Positions 9,801 through 15,637 of a DNA stretch of 26,458 nucleotides are shown piece after piece. The notes beneath the pieces were generated by a model. It was not told the DNA's origin and did not search any database. It was given only the letters and a program-made list of their open reading frames with translations. Every line of letters starts with the position of its first letter. Position 1 is the first letter of the stretch. Location of the stretch: positions 1 to 26,458 of the forward strand of contig CACZSO010000169.1 of the NCBI GenBank assembly GCA_902783795.1, read 5' to 3'. This stretch comes from an uncultured Eubacteriales bacterium (GTDB lineage: Bacteria; Bacillota; Clostridia; Lachnospirales; Lachnospiraceae). The position numbers were made by a program, and so were the translations under genes.

Positions 9801-10810
9801 CAGATGTTCTTGTGGAAACGGCAAGTCATGTCCGTGCATACGGTGAATCTTACTACAAGACCTCCTTTGTCATTGCCAACCGTCTGAAAGCCGAGCTCGG
9901 CGTGGATAAGTTCGATGCCATCGTGGTGGCCAGAGGTACTGGTGAGAGCGGATTCGCGGATGCCTTAGGCGGAAGCTATCTGGCAGCCAAGGAAGGCGCT
10001 CCGGTCCTCCTGATCGCCGGCGCTGAAGATGAAGACGAAGCCGAAGTCAGAAAGGCTGTGGAAGAATATATCACAGATAATCTGAATAAAGACGGTAAAG
10101 TCTACATCCTGGGCGGTACTTCCGCGATCTCTGAAGCATTTGAGACTGAGCTGGAGACAGCTGGCGTTTCAACTAAGAGATTTGCAGGATCTAACCGTTG
10201 GTATACCAATATTGACATCCTGAACTACACCGGGATCGAAGCAGGCGAGGAAGTGATCGTCGTCGAAGCTAACAAGAGCTATGCAGACAGTCTGTCAGCA
10301 GCTTCTGTGGGCAAACCGATCTTCCTTGTCAATGGTGCTACAGAGACACTGCGTAAGGAACAGACGGCATTCCTTGAAGAGCTTAAGGCTAAGGGTGTGA
10401 CCTTCACTGTTCTTGGCGGTGAAGCTGCGGTGATTCCCGCGAAGTATGATCTGATCGCCTCTTACGGCGAGACCAGACGTGTGGCCGGTGCCGACCGCTA
10501 CTTAACTTCTGTGGAAGTCGCTAAAGAATACTATAAGGATGCAGAAACCATCATCATCTTTAACGGAACAAATACCAATGGTTATGGTGACGGTCTCATC
10601 TCCGGTGCTCTTGCAGCTGCCATGAAGGCTCCGATGATCTTGACCAGAAACAATGAAAAGACGACTGTGGAAATCAATAAGCAGTATGTCGGAGAACTGG
10701 ATCTGAACAAGGTCTACGTAGTGGGTAATGATGAAGTGGTTACAGATGCGTCTGTCCTTCAGATCACTGGTCTGGAGAGCATGGATGACTTTGTGATCTT
10801 CACAGAATAA
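3842..10810 (+). CDS. Giant wall-bound S8 (subtilisin-like) protease with dockerin, cohesin-like and CWB2 domains
   Basis: This 2322-aa secreted endopeptidase resembles lactocepin/C5a-peptidase. A signal peptide (residues ~1-28) precedes an I9-like propeptide (~75-185). The catalytic triad is Asp222 (IIDTGLD), His298 (EEHGSHVAG) and Ser663 (MSGTSMAAP), with a PA insertion (~498-580). An Fn3-like domain follows; inside it sits a dockerin with two EF-hand loops (825-836 and 860-871). Further on are an undefined ligand-binding-like module (~1240-1393), a Big_2 domain (~1398-1483), an undefined region, perhaps a beta-propeller (~1484-1745), a cohesin-like domain (~1815-1907), one Cys-containing module (~1924-1996) and three CWB2 repeats (~1997-2322). 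There is no LPXTG; CWB2 should hold it on the wall non-covalently. The start follows AGGAGG by 5 nt. It is probably monocistronic. The catalytic residues are intact, so it should be active; the substrate is unknown. Confidence 0.93.
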   Translation: MTKTLKSVLSMVLALTMIFSSAATVLAGGNGQASGINSEASAGRKLDIEEIDPSTLNIKRLGDADVSAETEIEAPQYGLNDTVRVSILLEAPSAIDAGYEIQGIGKNNEALAYRKTLRAQQNAMAQQISQQILGGAALQVKWNITLAGNMISAYVPFGKIDAIKALDGVADVILENRYDPVVTEKGGEPDHPNMISARDMTGTSLPYASEYTGAGSRLAIIDTGLDTDHQSYDPEAFLHAIEEDQAAGKTVVLMTEDDIPAEGLNGKGIYLNAKLPYIYNYVDENTTVNHLNDTQEEHGSHVAGIAAANRYLKKGEEFVEAAKEVGVVGQAPDAQVFIMKVFGAGGGAYDSDYMVAIEDALMLGADSVNLSLGSSAPGPATITNGTYRGIFQNLVGKGLVVSISAGNNTSWDSQKQLYSDDINLNTGGSPGSFANSLTVASIDDSGTKAPFLLFNENLELRYMDGGGAANNAPMITIAGDYEYVYIDGPGVNDNANVGLEGDQFLALGSEVVSGKVALCNRGTSSFFAKANAAVAQGAVGVIIVNNQPGTISMALDGYSYTNPVASIKQAEGEAIKEGGEAHTSGDITYYTGKITVGGEDNKTPVAFYEMSSFSSWGTSGSLIMKPEITAPGGSVYSLNGYHRAVTGGYAGGNDQYELMSGTSMAAPQITGITAVIGEHYRADDLAAKTGVSFRTFAESVIMSTAVPVKEEASKNYYSILNQGAGLVDVNAAVQAKTFILMDKAATRSAADGKVKAELGDDPSRTGTYTYSFTIKNFGDEDIVYEVNTDLFTQALAGDNKLLAHQVTNLENSAQVDWVVGPYARDVNIDGVTNSLDAQAIVDKVTGALAEEAPFDAEAADMDGDEAITSYDAYLLLDKMKNTSYEGNTVPAGSYATVTVTLKLTDAQKAALDNSPRKGAYVEGYTFLKGDDGVTHHIPILGFYGSWTDPSMYDAVTYIEKLYGSEQSSYFLAANANTNLLNIRYNGATTETTFTGNPYVVEKEFPEDRVALNSKSTLYQARYNLIRPAGTLFTAVTKEDGSIISLGSVGSNMNAAYFNTQANTPSWVSTSTSSANINVAVGSLGLKEGDKFTAGIYALPEYYAFEANDTNDSGYQLNQAQVRELLASGEIGEGAFLGYTFMLDDTAPEAEGVQNEDGTITVTAKDNQYIAAIGVLDVSGKKQFVPMFTPEQTAAGQEVTYTFDPVAIGAAAANAATIFVADYAGNEYAIVVRTGEGPIIVDKEAYILTSEVTDGKEYLIASVNEAGNGNILNRSNTAVQGPAVKVYAPNDRFAVPFIDGDDVVATEVWTFTASGDAGQFWKILNGNYYLRQSRGNISISGTNNNNEWTWDAENNRLSIVYNNGTRYLRFYNNNFSINQAENSVYLYEKVTYSEEIDPFTVNSITLTPESANLYTGNKLQILAEVMPMTAEDKTLIWSSSDEAVATVDQTGLVTAVGAGDAVITAASASAEGVFAATKINVVAVTSMPGVTVNAQLVDSTGANFVRLDLGDMSVEPLGECAGALYGGGRSEDVIMGFMSNGNVVETIISDEGYSSEILGSFGSTQYNARDGAHMPPLVAETEEGTVKEEFISIYFSQDNLWLFTPDYGLTGWNFEGNSAITYAGSLTETSQHFFYMLDGDGQMFIGIIGVDDEEPVTEEGINALLMTGEPTPIEGLSAEAGTFDANAMSISLLDNGDYYGLLVANSNNRRIYFVDLMADTLEAVLVAGFNGTSLTTLYNDDYDAEVIPLQSEAAKTFIAGAKETLSTPVRAQKLAVLDKKDQAAGGLNRTGASYTASALQNAELVPASEQLDPQAVPVTSQVTVAVVEAEDVTNGKYTLTYDAEKLTFKKAEISGEVGSVFADAENGVVTLAFADLDGITAGKTIANVFFDQPECEGSTITVATDERNEVLEGIEEDFDLEVKGPGHVWGEPEWTWTKTEDGYTASATFVCETNEAHTVTVEAEVTVEKEAGKTTYTAVAELDGRTYTDVLVETASHVRAYGESYYKTSFVIANRLKAELGVDKFDAIVVARGTGESGFADALGGSYLAAKEGAPVLLIAGAEDEDEAEVRKAVEEYITDNLNKDGKVYILGGTSAISEAFETELETAGVSTKRFAGSNRWYTNIDILNYTGIEAGEEVIVVEANKSYADSLSAASVGKPIFLVNGATETLRKEQTAFLEELKAKGVTFTVLGGEAAVIPAKYDLIASYGETRRVAGADRYLTSVEVAKEYYKDAETIIIFNGTNTNGYGDGLISGALAAAMKAPMILTRNNEKTTVEINKQYVGELDLNKVYVVGNDEVVTDASVLQITGLESMDDFVIFTE
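9617..9830 (+). repeat. Single copy of the GHxYG...W...C module in the protease
   Basis: The stretch beginning GHVWGEPEWTW, with FVCETNEAH and then TYTAVAELDGRTYTD, is clearly related to the eight-fold repeat of the surface protein at 21641. Like the last copy there, it sits directly before the CWB2 domains and lacks the second cysteine that most copies have. It may serve as a stalk or linker between functional domains and the wall anchor. Confidence 0.75.
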
Positions 10811-10823
10811 TGATCACGTAAAA

Positions 10824-10848
10824 GCAGCCGGCCATAGCTGCCGGCTGC
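10824..10848 (+). terminator. Hairpin after the protease, possible terminator
   Basis: GCAGCCGGC (10824-10832) and GCCGGCTGC (10840-10848) form a perfect 9-bp GC-rich stem with a 7-nt loop, 13 nt after the stop codon. No uninterrupted T run follows (ATGACAGGATCATTT), so termination may be inefficient or rely on the next hairpin at 10877. Confidence 0.55.
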
Positions 10849-10876
10849 ATGACAGGATCATTTAAGACATGAAAAG

Positions 10877-10908
10877 GGGACGGCACGGTTTTCAAACCGT
10901 GCCGTCCC
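10877..10908 (-). terminator. 15-bp perfect hairpin, terminator of the dehydrogenase gene
   Basis: GGGACGGCACGGTTT (10877-10891) is perfectly complementary to 10894-10908, with only two bases between the arms. Read on the minus strand, the stem is followed by CTTTTC, giving a usable intrinsic terminator 21 nt after the dehydrogenase stop. On the plus strand it would also block read-through from the protease, so it is a barrier between convergent genes. Its length and perfection suggest it may also be one copy of a dispersed genomic repeat. Confidence 0.7.
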
Positions 10909-10929
10909 TGCTATATTCTGCCAGGCTGC

Positions 10930-12426
10930 TCAGTCCCTCCTGAACAGATCACGAGTATAGACTTTTTCAGAAACATCGTCCAGCTGGGAATCATAACGGT
11001 TGGCGATGATGCAGCTGCAGCTGTTCTTGAACTTTTTCAGGTCATTGATGATCAGGCTCCCGAAAAAAGTGGAACCATCCGGGAGAGAAGGCTCATAAAT
11101 AATGATGGAAGCTCCTTTGGCCTTGATACGCTTCATGACCCCCTGGATGGAAGAGTGGCGGAAATTATCGGAATTCGTCTTCATGGTCAGCCGGTAAACA
11201 CCTATAGTGACAGACTTCTCTCTCTTTGAATCATAAAGATTATCCGAATAGCTGTAGTAACCGGCCTTTTTCAGGACCTGGTCGGCGATAAAATCCTTCC
11301 GGGTGCTGTTGCTGGTGACGATGGCCTGGATCAGGTTTTCCGGAACATCCTGATAATTGGCCAGCAGTTGTTTTGTGTCTTTCGGCAGACAGTAGCCGCC
11401 ATATCCGAAGGATGGATTATTATAATAATCACCCACACGCGGATCCAGACAGATCCCTTTGATGATACTCGCGGTGTCCAGATCTTTGACTTCGGCATAG
11501 GTATCAAGCTCATTAAAGAAAGAAACACGGAGAGCCAGATAGGTATTGACAAAAAGTTTTACAGCTTCTGCTTCTGCACAAGGCATGAAACAGGTGGGGA
11601 TATCCCTTTTCAGGGCACCTTGCTTTAGAAGAGCAGCGAATATTTCAGCTTCTTCTCTGGTCTTTTCATCGAAGCCGACAATGATCCGGCTGGGGTAGAG
11701 ATTATCGTAGAGTGCTTTTGATTCTCTTAAGAACTCCGGACTGAAGAATATCTTCTCCAGACCATAGTTCTTTTTCAGATACTCTGTAAAACCCACCGGG
11801 ACCGTGGATTTGATCACAATGACCGGCAGTTTTTCTTTTCCTTCAGAGGCCTTTTTTATCAGGCGGATCACAGCCTCCACGGAAGAACAGTCAAAGTAAT
11901 TCGTTTTATCATCATAATTCGTCGGAGTCGCTATGATGACATAATCCGACTCCCCGTAAGCTTCTTCAGCATTAAGCGTGGCCGTGAAATCCAGCTGCCT
12001 GCGGCCCTGCTTGACTTCGGAGAAAAAAGTCTCGATATAGTCATCCTGGATAGGACTTTCAAAACGGCTCAGTTTTTCTACTTTTTCCGGCAGGATATCT
12101 ACACAGGTCACCTGATGATGCTGAGATAAAAGCACTGCCAGAGACAGACCTACATAACCAGTCCCAGCCACCGCGATCCGAAAACGCTGTTTTGGGAAAA
12201 ACTCTTCCTGAGATTCTTCCACAAATAATGCTCCGATATCAAAGTCCAGGACATCAGCCAGTGTCTCAAGCTGAGAAAGAGTAGGCCGGGTCCGCTCACG
12301 CTCCAGCTGAGAGATCATGGCCCTGTGAATGCCAGTCATCTCAGAAAGAGCTTGCTGAGTCAAATGAAGCCGTTTCCGATTTGTCAGAACAGCATGAGAA
12401 AGAAGATGCAAAGATAATTTTTTCAT
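10930..12426 (-). CDS. XRE-type HTH fused to UDP-glucose 6-dehydrogenase-like enzyme
   Basis: The 498-aa protein joins a DNA-binding head to a full nucleotide-sugar dehydrogenase. Residues ~12-68 are a Cro/CI helix-turn-helix ([11 protein letters not shown], then [24 protein letters not shown]). A linker of about 13 residues leads to the Rossmann motif GTGYVG (88-93). Enzyme residues are all present: Glu231 (SPEFLRE), Lys290 and Asn294 ([10 protein letters not shown]), catalytic Cys346 (GGYCLPKD), and a C-terminal YTRDLF. The family oxidises UDP-glucose to UDP-glucuronate with two NAD+; other UDP-sugars remain possible. No second start separates the domains, since the HTH and enzyme are in one continuous frame. 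It is divergent from the glycan cluster whose epimerase would use its product. A weak AAAGAG ribosome site precedes the start. Enzyme class is secure; the role of the HTH is inferred. Confidence 0.93.
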   Translation of the reverse strand: MKKLSLHLLSHAVLTNRKRLHLTQQALSEMTGIHRAMISQLERERTRPTLSQLETLADVLDFDIGALFVEESQEEFFPKQRFRIAVAGTGYVGLSLAVLLSQHHQVTCVDILPEKVEKLSRFESPIQDDYIETFFSEVKQGRRQLDFTATLNAEEAYGESDYVIIATPTNYDDKTNYFDCSSVEAVIRLIKKASEGKEKLPVIVIKSTVPVGFTEYLKKNYGLEKIFFSPEFLRESKALYDNLYPSRIIVGFDEKTREEAEIFAALLKQGALKRDIPTCFMPCAEAEAVKLFVNTYLALRVSFFNELDTYAEVKDLDTASIIKGICLDPRVGDYYNNPSFGYGGYCLPKDTKQLLANYQDVPENLIQAIVTSNSTRKDFIADQVLKKAGYYSYSDNLYDSKREKSVTIGVYRLTMKTNSDNFRHSSIQGVMKRIKAKGASIIIYEPSLPDGSTFFGSLIINDLKKFKNSCSCIIANRYDSQLDDVSEKVYTRDLFRRD

Positions 12427-12456
12427 ACATTAATCTCTTTAGTGGAAAATTCTGCC

Positions 12457-12469
12457 GCACATGATGTGC
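12457..12469. promoter_or_regulatory. Perfect palindrome, candidate operator of the HTH-dehydrogenase
   Basis: GCACATGATGTGC is a perfect 6-1-6 palindrome. It lies about 15 bp downstream of the predicted transcription start and 31 bp before the start codon of the HTH-dehydrogenase gene. That is the usual position of a roadblock operator. XRE-family dimers bind sites of this size and symmetry, so the fusion's own HTH is the obvious candidate to bind here. Confidence 0.5.
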
Positions 12470-12490
12470 TGTAATAACATTAACCCGTAT

Positions 12491-12519
12491 AGTATAGCAG
12501 AAAAACCGGAAAATAACAA
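12491..12519 (-). promoter_or_regulatory. Promoter of the HTH-dehydrogenase
   Basis: On the minus strand TTGTTA (12519-12514) is followed after 17 bp by TATACT (12496-12491), with an extended -10 TG one base upstream. The start would be near 12484, giving a leader of about 58 nt that contains the palindrome at 12457-12469. Confidence 0.7.
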
Positions 12520-12691
12520 CCGGAAGGACAGTATTTCTAACATTTGACCATAATCAATTATCTGTACATATTTCAGCCAAAATAAAAATACAGAACTTGT
12601 CCTGGAAGAGAAACGCCGCCATACACTCGGTCTGCCAGAAAGAAACAGGTACCTTTTGCGAAGTCTGATATCCTCAGAAAAGCTAAAAAGG
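12520..12691. other. Intergenic region between divergent promoters
   Basis: No open reading frame, RNA gene or mobile-element remnant could be supported here. The one structure noted is the near-palindrome ATAATCAATTAT (12550-12561; arms ATAAT/ATTAT around CA), about 30 bp behind the -35 of the dehydrogenase promoter. It could be a second regulator site, but AT-rich sequence gives such matches easily. Confidence 0.4.
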
Positions 12692-12719
12692 TTGACAATA
12701 TATATGGATGGTTTATAAT
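12692..12719 (+). promoter_or_regulatory. Strong promoter of the surface-glycan cluster
   Basis: Both hexamers match the sigma-A consensus exactly: TTGACA (12692-12697) and TATAAT (12714-12719), spaced 16 bp. It is the only clear promoter before the eight closely spaced genes that run to the right edge. The leader is about 62 nt and contains the hairpin at 12741-12764. Confidence 0.85.
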
Positions 12720-12740
12720 AAGTTTAATAATGCCTAAAAC

Positions 12741-12764
12741 TGGCCTTTTTATGTTTAAAGGCCA
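12741..12764 (+). promoter_or_regulatory. Leader hairpin of the glycan cluster
   Basis: TGGCCTTT (12741-12748) and AAAGGCCA (12757-12764) make a perfect 8-bp stem with an 8-nt loop, ending 24 nt before the first start codon. It is followed by AAAAATGAG rather than T residues, so it is not a plus-strand terminator. It may stabilise the mRNA or bind a regulator. Confidence 0.45.
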
Positions 12765-12788
12765 AAAATGAGATAATCAGGAATCTGT

Positions 12789-13814
12789 ATGAGTAAAATA
12801 GATATTGTGATCACCTGGGTAGATAATACTGATCCGGAGTGGCGCCGTGAAAAAGCAGCATATCAGGACGCAGACGAAAAAGACGACCGGGAAGGAAGAT
12901 ATCGGGACTGGGGTCTTTTAAAGTACTGGTTCAGAGGGATCGAAAAAAACGCGCCCTGGGTGAACCGGGTCTTTTTCGTGACTTACGGACATCTGCCTGA
13001 ATGGCTGAATACAGCACATCCAAAGCTTACGATCATCAATCATAAGGATTATATTCCTGAAAAGTATCTTCCCACTTTCTCGAGCCGGACCATTGAACTG
13101 AACCTGCACCGGATCCCCGGCCTTTCGGAAGAATTTGTCTATTTTAATGACGACATGTATCTTCTGAAACCCACAAAAGAGACAGACTTCTTTAAGAACG
13201 GACTGCCCCGGGAGATAGCGATCCTTCATGCAGAACTGATCAACGGAGAGAATGAATATGGAGATCCTATTCCTCCGGAGCATTATTATGCGACTCTTAT
13301 CTATAATATGGTACTGATCAACCGTTATTTTGATAAGAAAGAAACCATACGGAAACATTGGACTAAATGGTTCTCGCTGAAGTATGGCAGCAAGATCTTC
13401 CATAATTTGCTGCTGCTTCCCTTGAATAAATTCACAGGCCTTCGTTCCATGCATGTACCGTATTCTTTGAAGAAATCCACATTTGAAGAAGTATGGGAGA
13501 AAGAACCGGAGCTGCTGGACAGGACTTGCCAGCATAAATTCCGGGAATCTTCGGATCTCAGCAGCCGCTTGTTCTCTTTCTGGCAGGTGGCGAAAGGTGA
13601 TTTCTGCCCCAGATCCATCAAGACCGGATTTCTTTACACCATCAAAAACAGTGAAGCTCACAACCAGACTTTGTACAAAGATATTGCCGGACAGAAATAT
13701 CAGATGATCTGTCTGAATGACTTGTACTTCGGAGATGATTTCGAAGGAGTGAAACATCGTCTGCAGCAGGCCTTTGAAGAGGTGTTTCCGGAAAAATCTG
13801 AGTTTGAATTATAA
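12789..13814 (+). CDS. Stealth-family sugar-phosphate transferase
   Basis: This 341-aa protein belongs to the Stealth family, whose bacterial members move hexose-1-phosphate units to make phosphodiester-linked capsular or wall polysaccharides. Conserved region 1 is DIVITWVDNTDPEW at the N-terminus. Region 2 spans roughly residues 38-125, from RDWGLLKYWFRGIEKNAPWV to YFNDDMYL with the acidic pair Asp121-Asp122. A region-3-like segment around MHVPYSLKKSTFEEVW follows, then a C-terminal segment near HNQTLYKDIAG. The start is supported by AGGAA 5 nt upstream. It is the first gene behind the promoter at 12692, 3 nt before the ATP-grasp gene, and most likely cytoplasmic. Family assignment is firm; the donor sugar is unknown. 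Confidence 0.9.
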   Translation: MSKIDIVITWVDNTDPEWRREKAAYQDADEKDDREGRYRDWGLLKYWFRGIEKNAPWVNRVFFVTYGHLPEWLNTAHPKLTIINHKDYIPEKYLPTFSSRTIELNLHRIPGLSEEFVYFNDDMYLLKPTKETDFFKNGLPREIAILHAELINGENEYGDPIPPEHYYATLIYNMVLINRYFDKKETIRKHWTKWFSLKYGSKIFHNLLLLPLNKFTGLRSMHVPYSLKKSTFEEVWEKEPELLDRTCQHKFRESSDLSSRLFSFWQVAKGDFCPRSIKTGFLYTIKNSEAHNQTLYKDIAGQKYQMICLNDLYFGDDFEGVKHRLQQAFEEVFPEKSEFEL

Positions 13815-13817
13815 TTT

Positions 13818-14729
13818 ATGAGTAAAATAAACTCTTTGATCAAATATGTGACGGATGCAGATTTCCGGCTTCTGAAAAATATGCAGCATGGATTATGTAA
13901 TGCCTGGCCGGATGAAAAATTTATCCGGGAGAGATTCCGCCTGCAGATGGGATATGAACTGGACCTGGAACATCCGGTCACTTACAATGAGAAATTGCAG
14001 TGGCTGAAGCTTTATGACAGAAAGCCGGTATATACAGTCATGGCTGATAAACATGCCGTAAAAGCTTATGTGGCAGGCATCATCGGGGAGGAATACATTA
14101 TCCCGACATTAGGGGTATGGGAGAGATTTAAGGATATAGATTTTTCTCTTTTACCGGAACAGTTTGTCCTGAAGTGTACTCATGACAGCCATAGCGTGGT
14201 GATCTGCAAAGATATAACACATTTTGATAAAAAGCAGGCAGAAAAAGTTCTGACAAAAGGACTTAAAACAGACTATTATTTAAAATACAGAGAATGGCCT
14301 TATAAGGATGTGCCTCGCCGGATCATCGCTGAACCTTATCTGGATGCGGGACCGGAGGGGCTTACAGATTATAAGGTTTTATGTTTTGACGGGATACCGA
14401 AGGTATTGGAAATCTGCAGCGGCCGTTTCTCTGATGACGGTCTTTGTATAGACTTTTATGACACAGCATGGAACCGCCTTCCAGTAAGATCAGGAGATAT
14501 ACCACATTCAGCATTTGAAATGAATAAACCGGATTTTCTTGATCATCTGTTGGATCTTTCACGTAAACTGAGCCAGGGCTTGAGCCATATCCGCTGTGAT
14601 TTTTATGCTGTACAGGGCCGGCTTTACCTTGGTGAAATGACTTTTTACCGGGGAGCAGGATTCAGACCTTTATATCCGGAAGAGTGGGACAGGATCATGG
14701 GGGACTGGATCCGGCTGCCACAGGAGTAA
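13818..14729 (+). CDS. TupA-like ATP-grasp protein
   Basis: This 303-aa protein resembles the TupA-like ATP-grasp family found in polysaccharide clusters. The namesake takes part in making teichuronopeptide, a wall polymer of glutamate and glucuronate. Visible features are the family opening PVTYNEKLQWLKLYDRKPVYTVMADKH (residues ~54-80, given here only as landmarks), EEYIIPTLGVW, the nucleotide-binding segment FVLKCTHDSHS, a central RRIIAEPYL, DYKVLCFDGIP, and a C-terminal RCDFYAVQGRLYLGEMTFYRGAG with the Asp/Glu residues expected to bind Mg-ATP. It probably joins an amino acid or other carboxylate/amine to the glycan in the cytoplasm. The ribosome site is weak, and the 3-nt gap to the upstream stop suggests coupled translation. 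The exact reaction is inferred from the family. Confidence 0.82.
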   Translation: MSKINSLIKYVTDADFRLLKNMQHGLCNAWPDEKFIRERFRLQMGYELDLEHPVTYNEKLQWLKLYDRKPVYTVMADKHAVKAYVAGIIGEEYIIPTLGVWERFKDIDFSLLPEQFVLKCTHDSHSVVICKDITHFDKKQAEKVLTKGLKTDYYLKYREWPYKDVPRRIIAEPYLDAGPEGLTDYKVLCFDGIPKVLEICSGRFSDDGLCIDFYDTAWNRLPVRSGDIPHSAFEMNKPDFLDHLLDLSRKLSQGLSHIRCDFYAVQGRLYLGEMTFYRGAGFRPLYPEEWDRIMGDWIRLPQE

Positions 14730-14735
14730 GTAGAA

Positions 14736-15635
14736 ATGGAATTAGTTTCTTGTGTGATCACCACCTGTAAAAGGTCTCCTGAGATCGTAATGAGGGCAGT
14801 TCGAAGTGTCCTTGGTCAGACATATCCTGAGATAGAGGTTCTGGTCGTGGATGACAGTCCGGCTGACTTTCCGGAGAGAGATGCCGTGGCTGAAATGGTG
14901 AAAGCGAGCGGCCTTTCATCAGGCCGTCCCCTTCGCTATGTCCCCCACGAGACCTGCCGGGGAGCCTGCACTGCCAGAAATACAGGAATAAAAGAAAGCC
15001 GTGGCAGCATCATCGGTTTTCTGGATGATGATGATGAGTGGCTTCCCGAAAAAGTAGAAAAGATGCTGCCGTTGTTTTCTGATCCGGAAGTAGCACTGGT
15101 ATATTGTCATAATATCCGGGTGTTTGATGATACCGGGAAAGAAGAGGAGATCCACAGGGATTTTTGCGGAGAAAAACCTTACAAAGAATTGTTGAAACGG
15201 AATTTTATAGGTTCTACTTCCTTCCCGCTGCTAAGAAAAGAAGCTCTTGAAAAAATAGGAGGCTTCGACGAAGAGATGCAGTCTGCCCAGGATGCGGATG
15301 TCTGGATCCGGCTTCTGAAAGAGTATAAAGCGGCATTGGCCGATGTGACAGCAGTCAGATATCATGTTCATCAAGGCACCCAGATCAGCACAGATGCGGT
15401 GAAGAAGATCGCCGGTCTGGAGCGGATATACCTGAAGTATAAGGAAACCATCGATGCAGATCCGGAGATCTACTGGATCCGCGCAATGAAGCTGATACCG
15501 TTTTATCTTAAGGCCGGGCAGAAAAAACAGGCCTTCCGTAGCTGGTTCAGTGCTGTAAAGGCTTGCCCGCATCACATCCGCGCTAATTACAGACATCTGA
15601 AGAAGATATTGTCTGCTTCTCAGGAAAGTGAGTGA
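14736..15635 (+). CDS. Family 2 glycosyltransferase
   Basis: This 299-aa enzyme has a GT-A fold N-terminal half: VSCVITTCKRSPEI, then RSVLGQTYPEIEVLVVDDSPAD, GACTARNTGIKESRG, and an acidic metal/nucleotide motif FLDDDDEWL near residues 95-103. A second conserved segment, GFDEEMQSAQDADVWIRLL, provides the ED/QD-type catalytic-base region. The final ~60 residues look helical and are less conserved. It would transfer one sugar from a nucleotide donor onto the growing repeat unit at the inner membrane face. An AGGAG lies 10 nt upstream, and the gene starts 6 nt after the ATP-grasp stop. Family 2 membership is certain; the sugar is not predictable. Confidence 0.92.
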   Translation: MELVSCVITTCKRSPEIVMRAVRSVLGQTYPEIEVLVVDDSPADFPERDAVAEMVKASGLSSGRPLRYVPHETCRGACTARNTGIKESRGSIIGFLDDDDEWLPEKVEKMLPLFSDPEVALVYCHNIRVFDDTGKEEEIHRDFCGEKPYKELLKRNFIGSTSFPLLRKEALEKIGGFDEEMQSAQDADVWIRLLKEYKAALADVTAVRYHVHQGTQISTDAVKKIAGLERIYLKYKETIDADPEIYWIRAMKLIPFYLKAGQKKQAFRSWFSAVKACPHHIRANYRHLKKILSASQESE

Positions 15636-15637
15636 TC

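Noticed and set aside
12918..13757. 279-aa open frame on the minus strand opposite the Stealth gene
   Set aside because: The plus-strand frame has clear Stealth motifs; the opposite frame shows no family features and no start signals.
12789..13830. Identical first 12 bases (ATGAGTAAAATA) in the Stealth and ATP-grasp genes
   Set aside because: The identity stops at codon 4 and the proteins are unrelated afterwards, so a common favourable start context or chance is enough.
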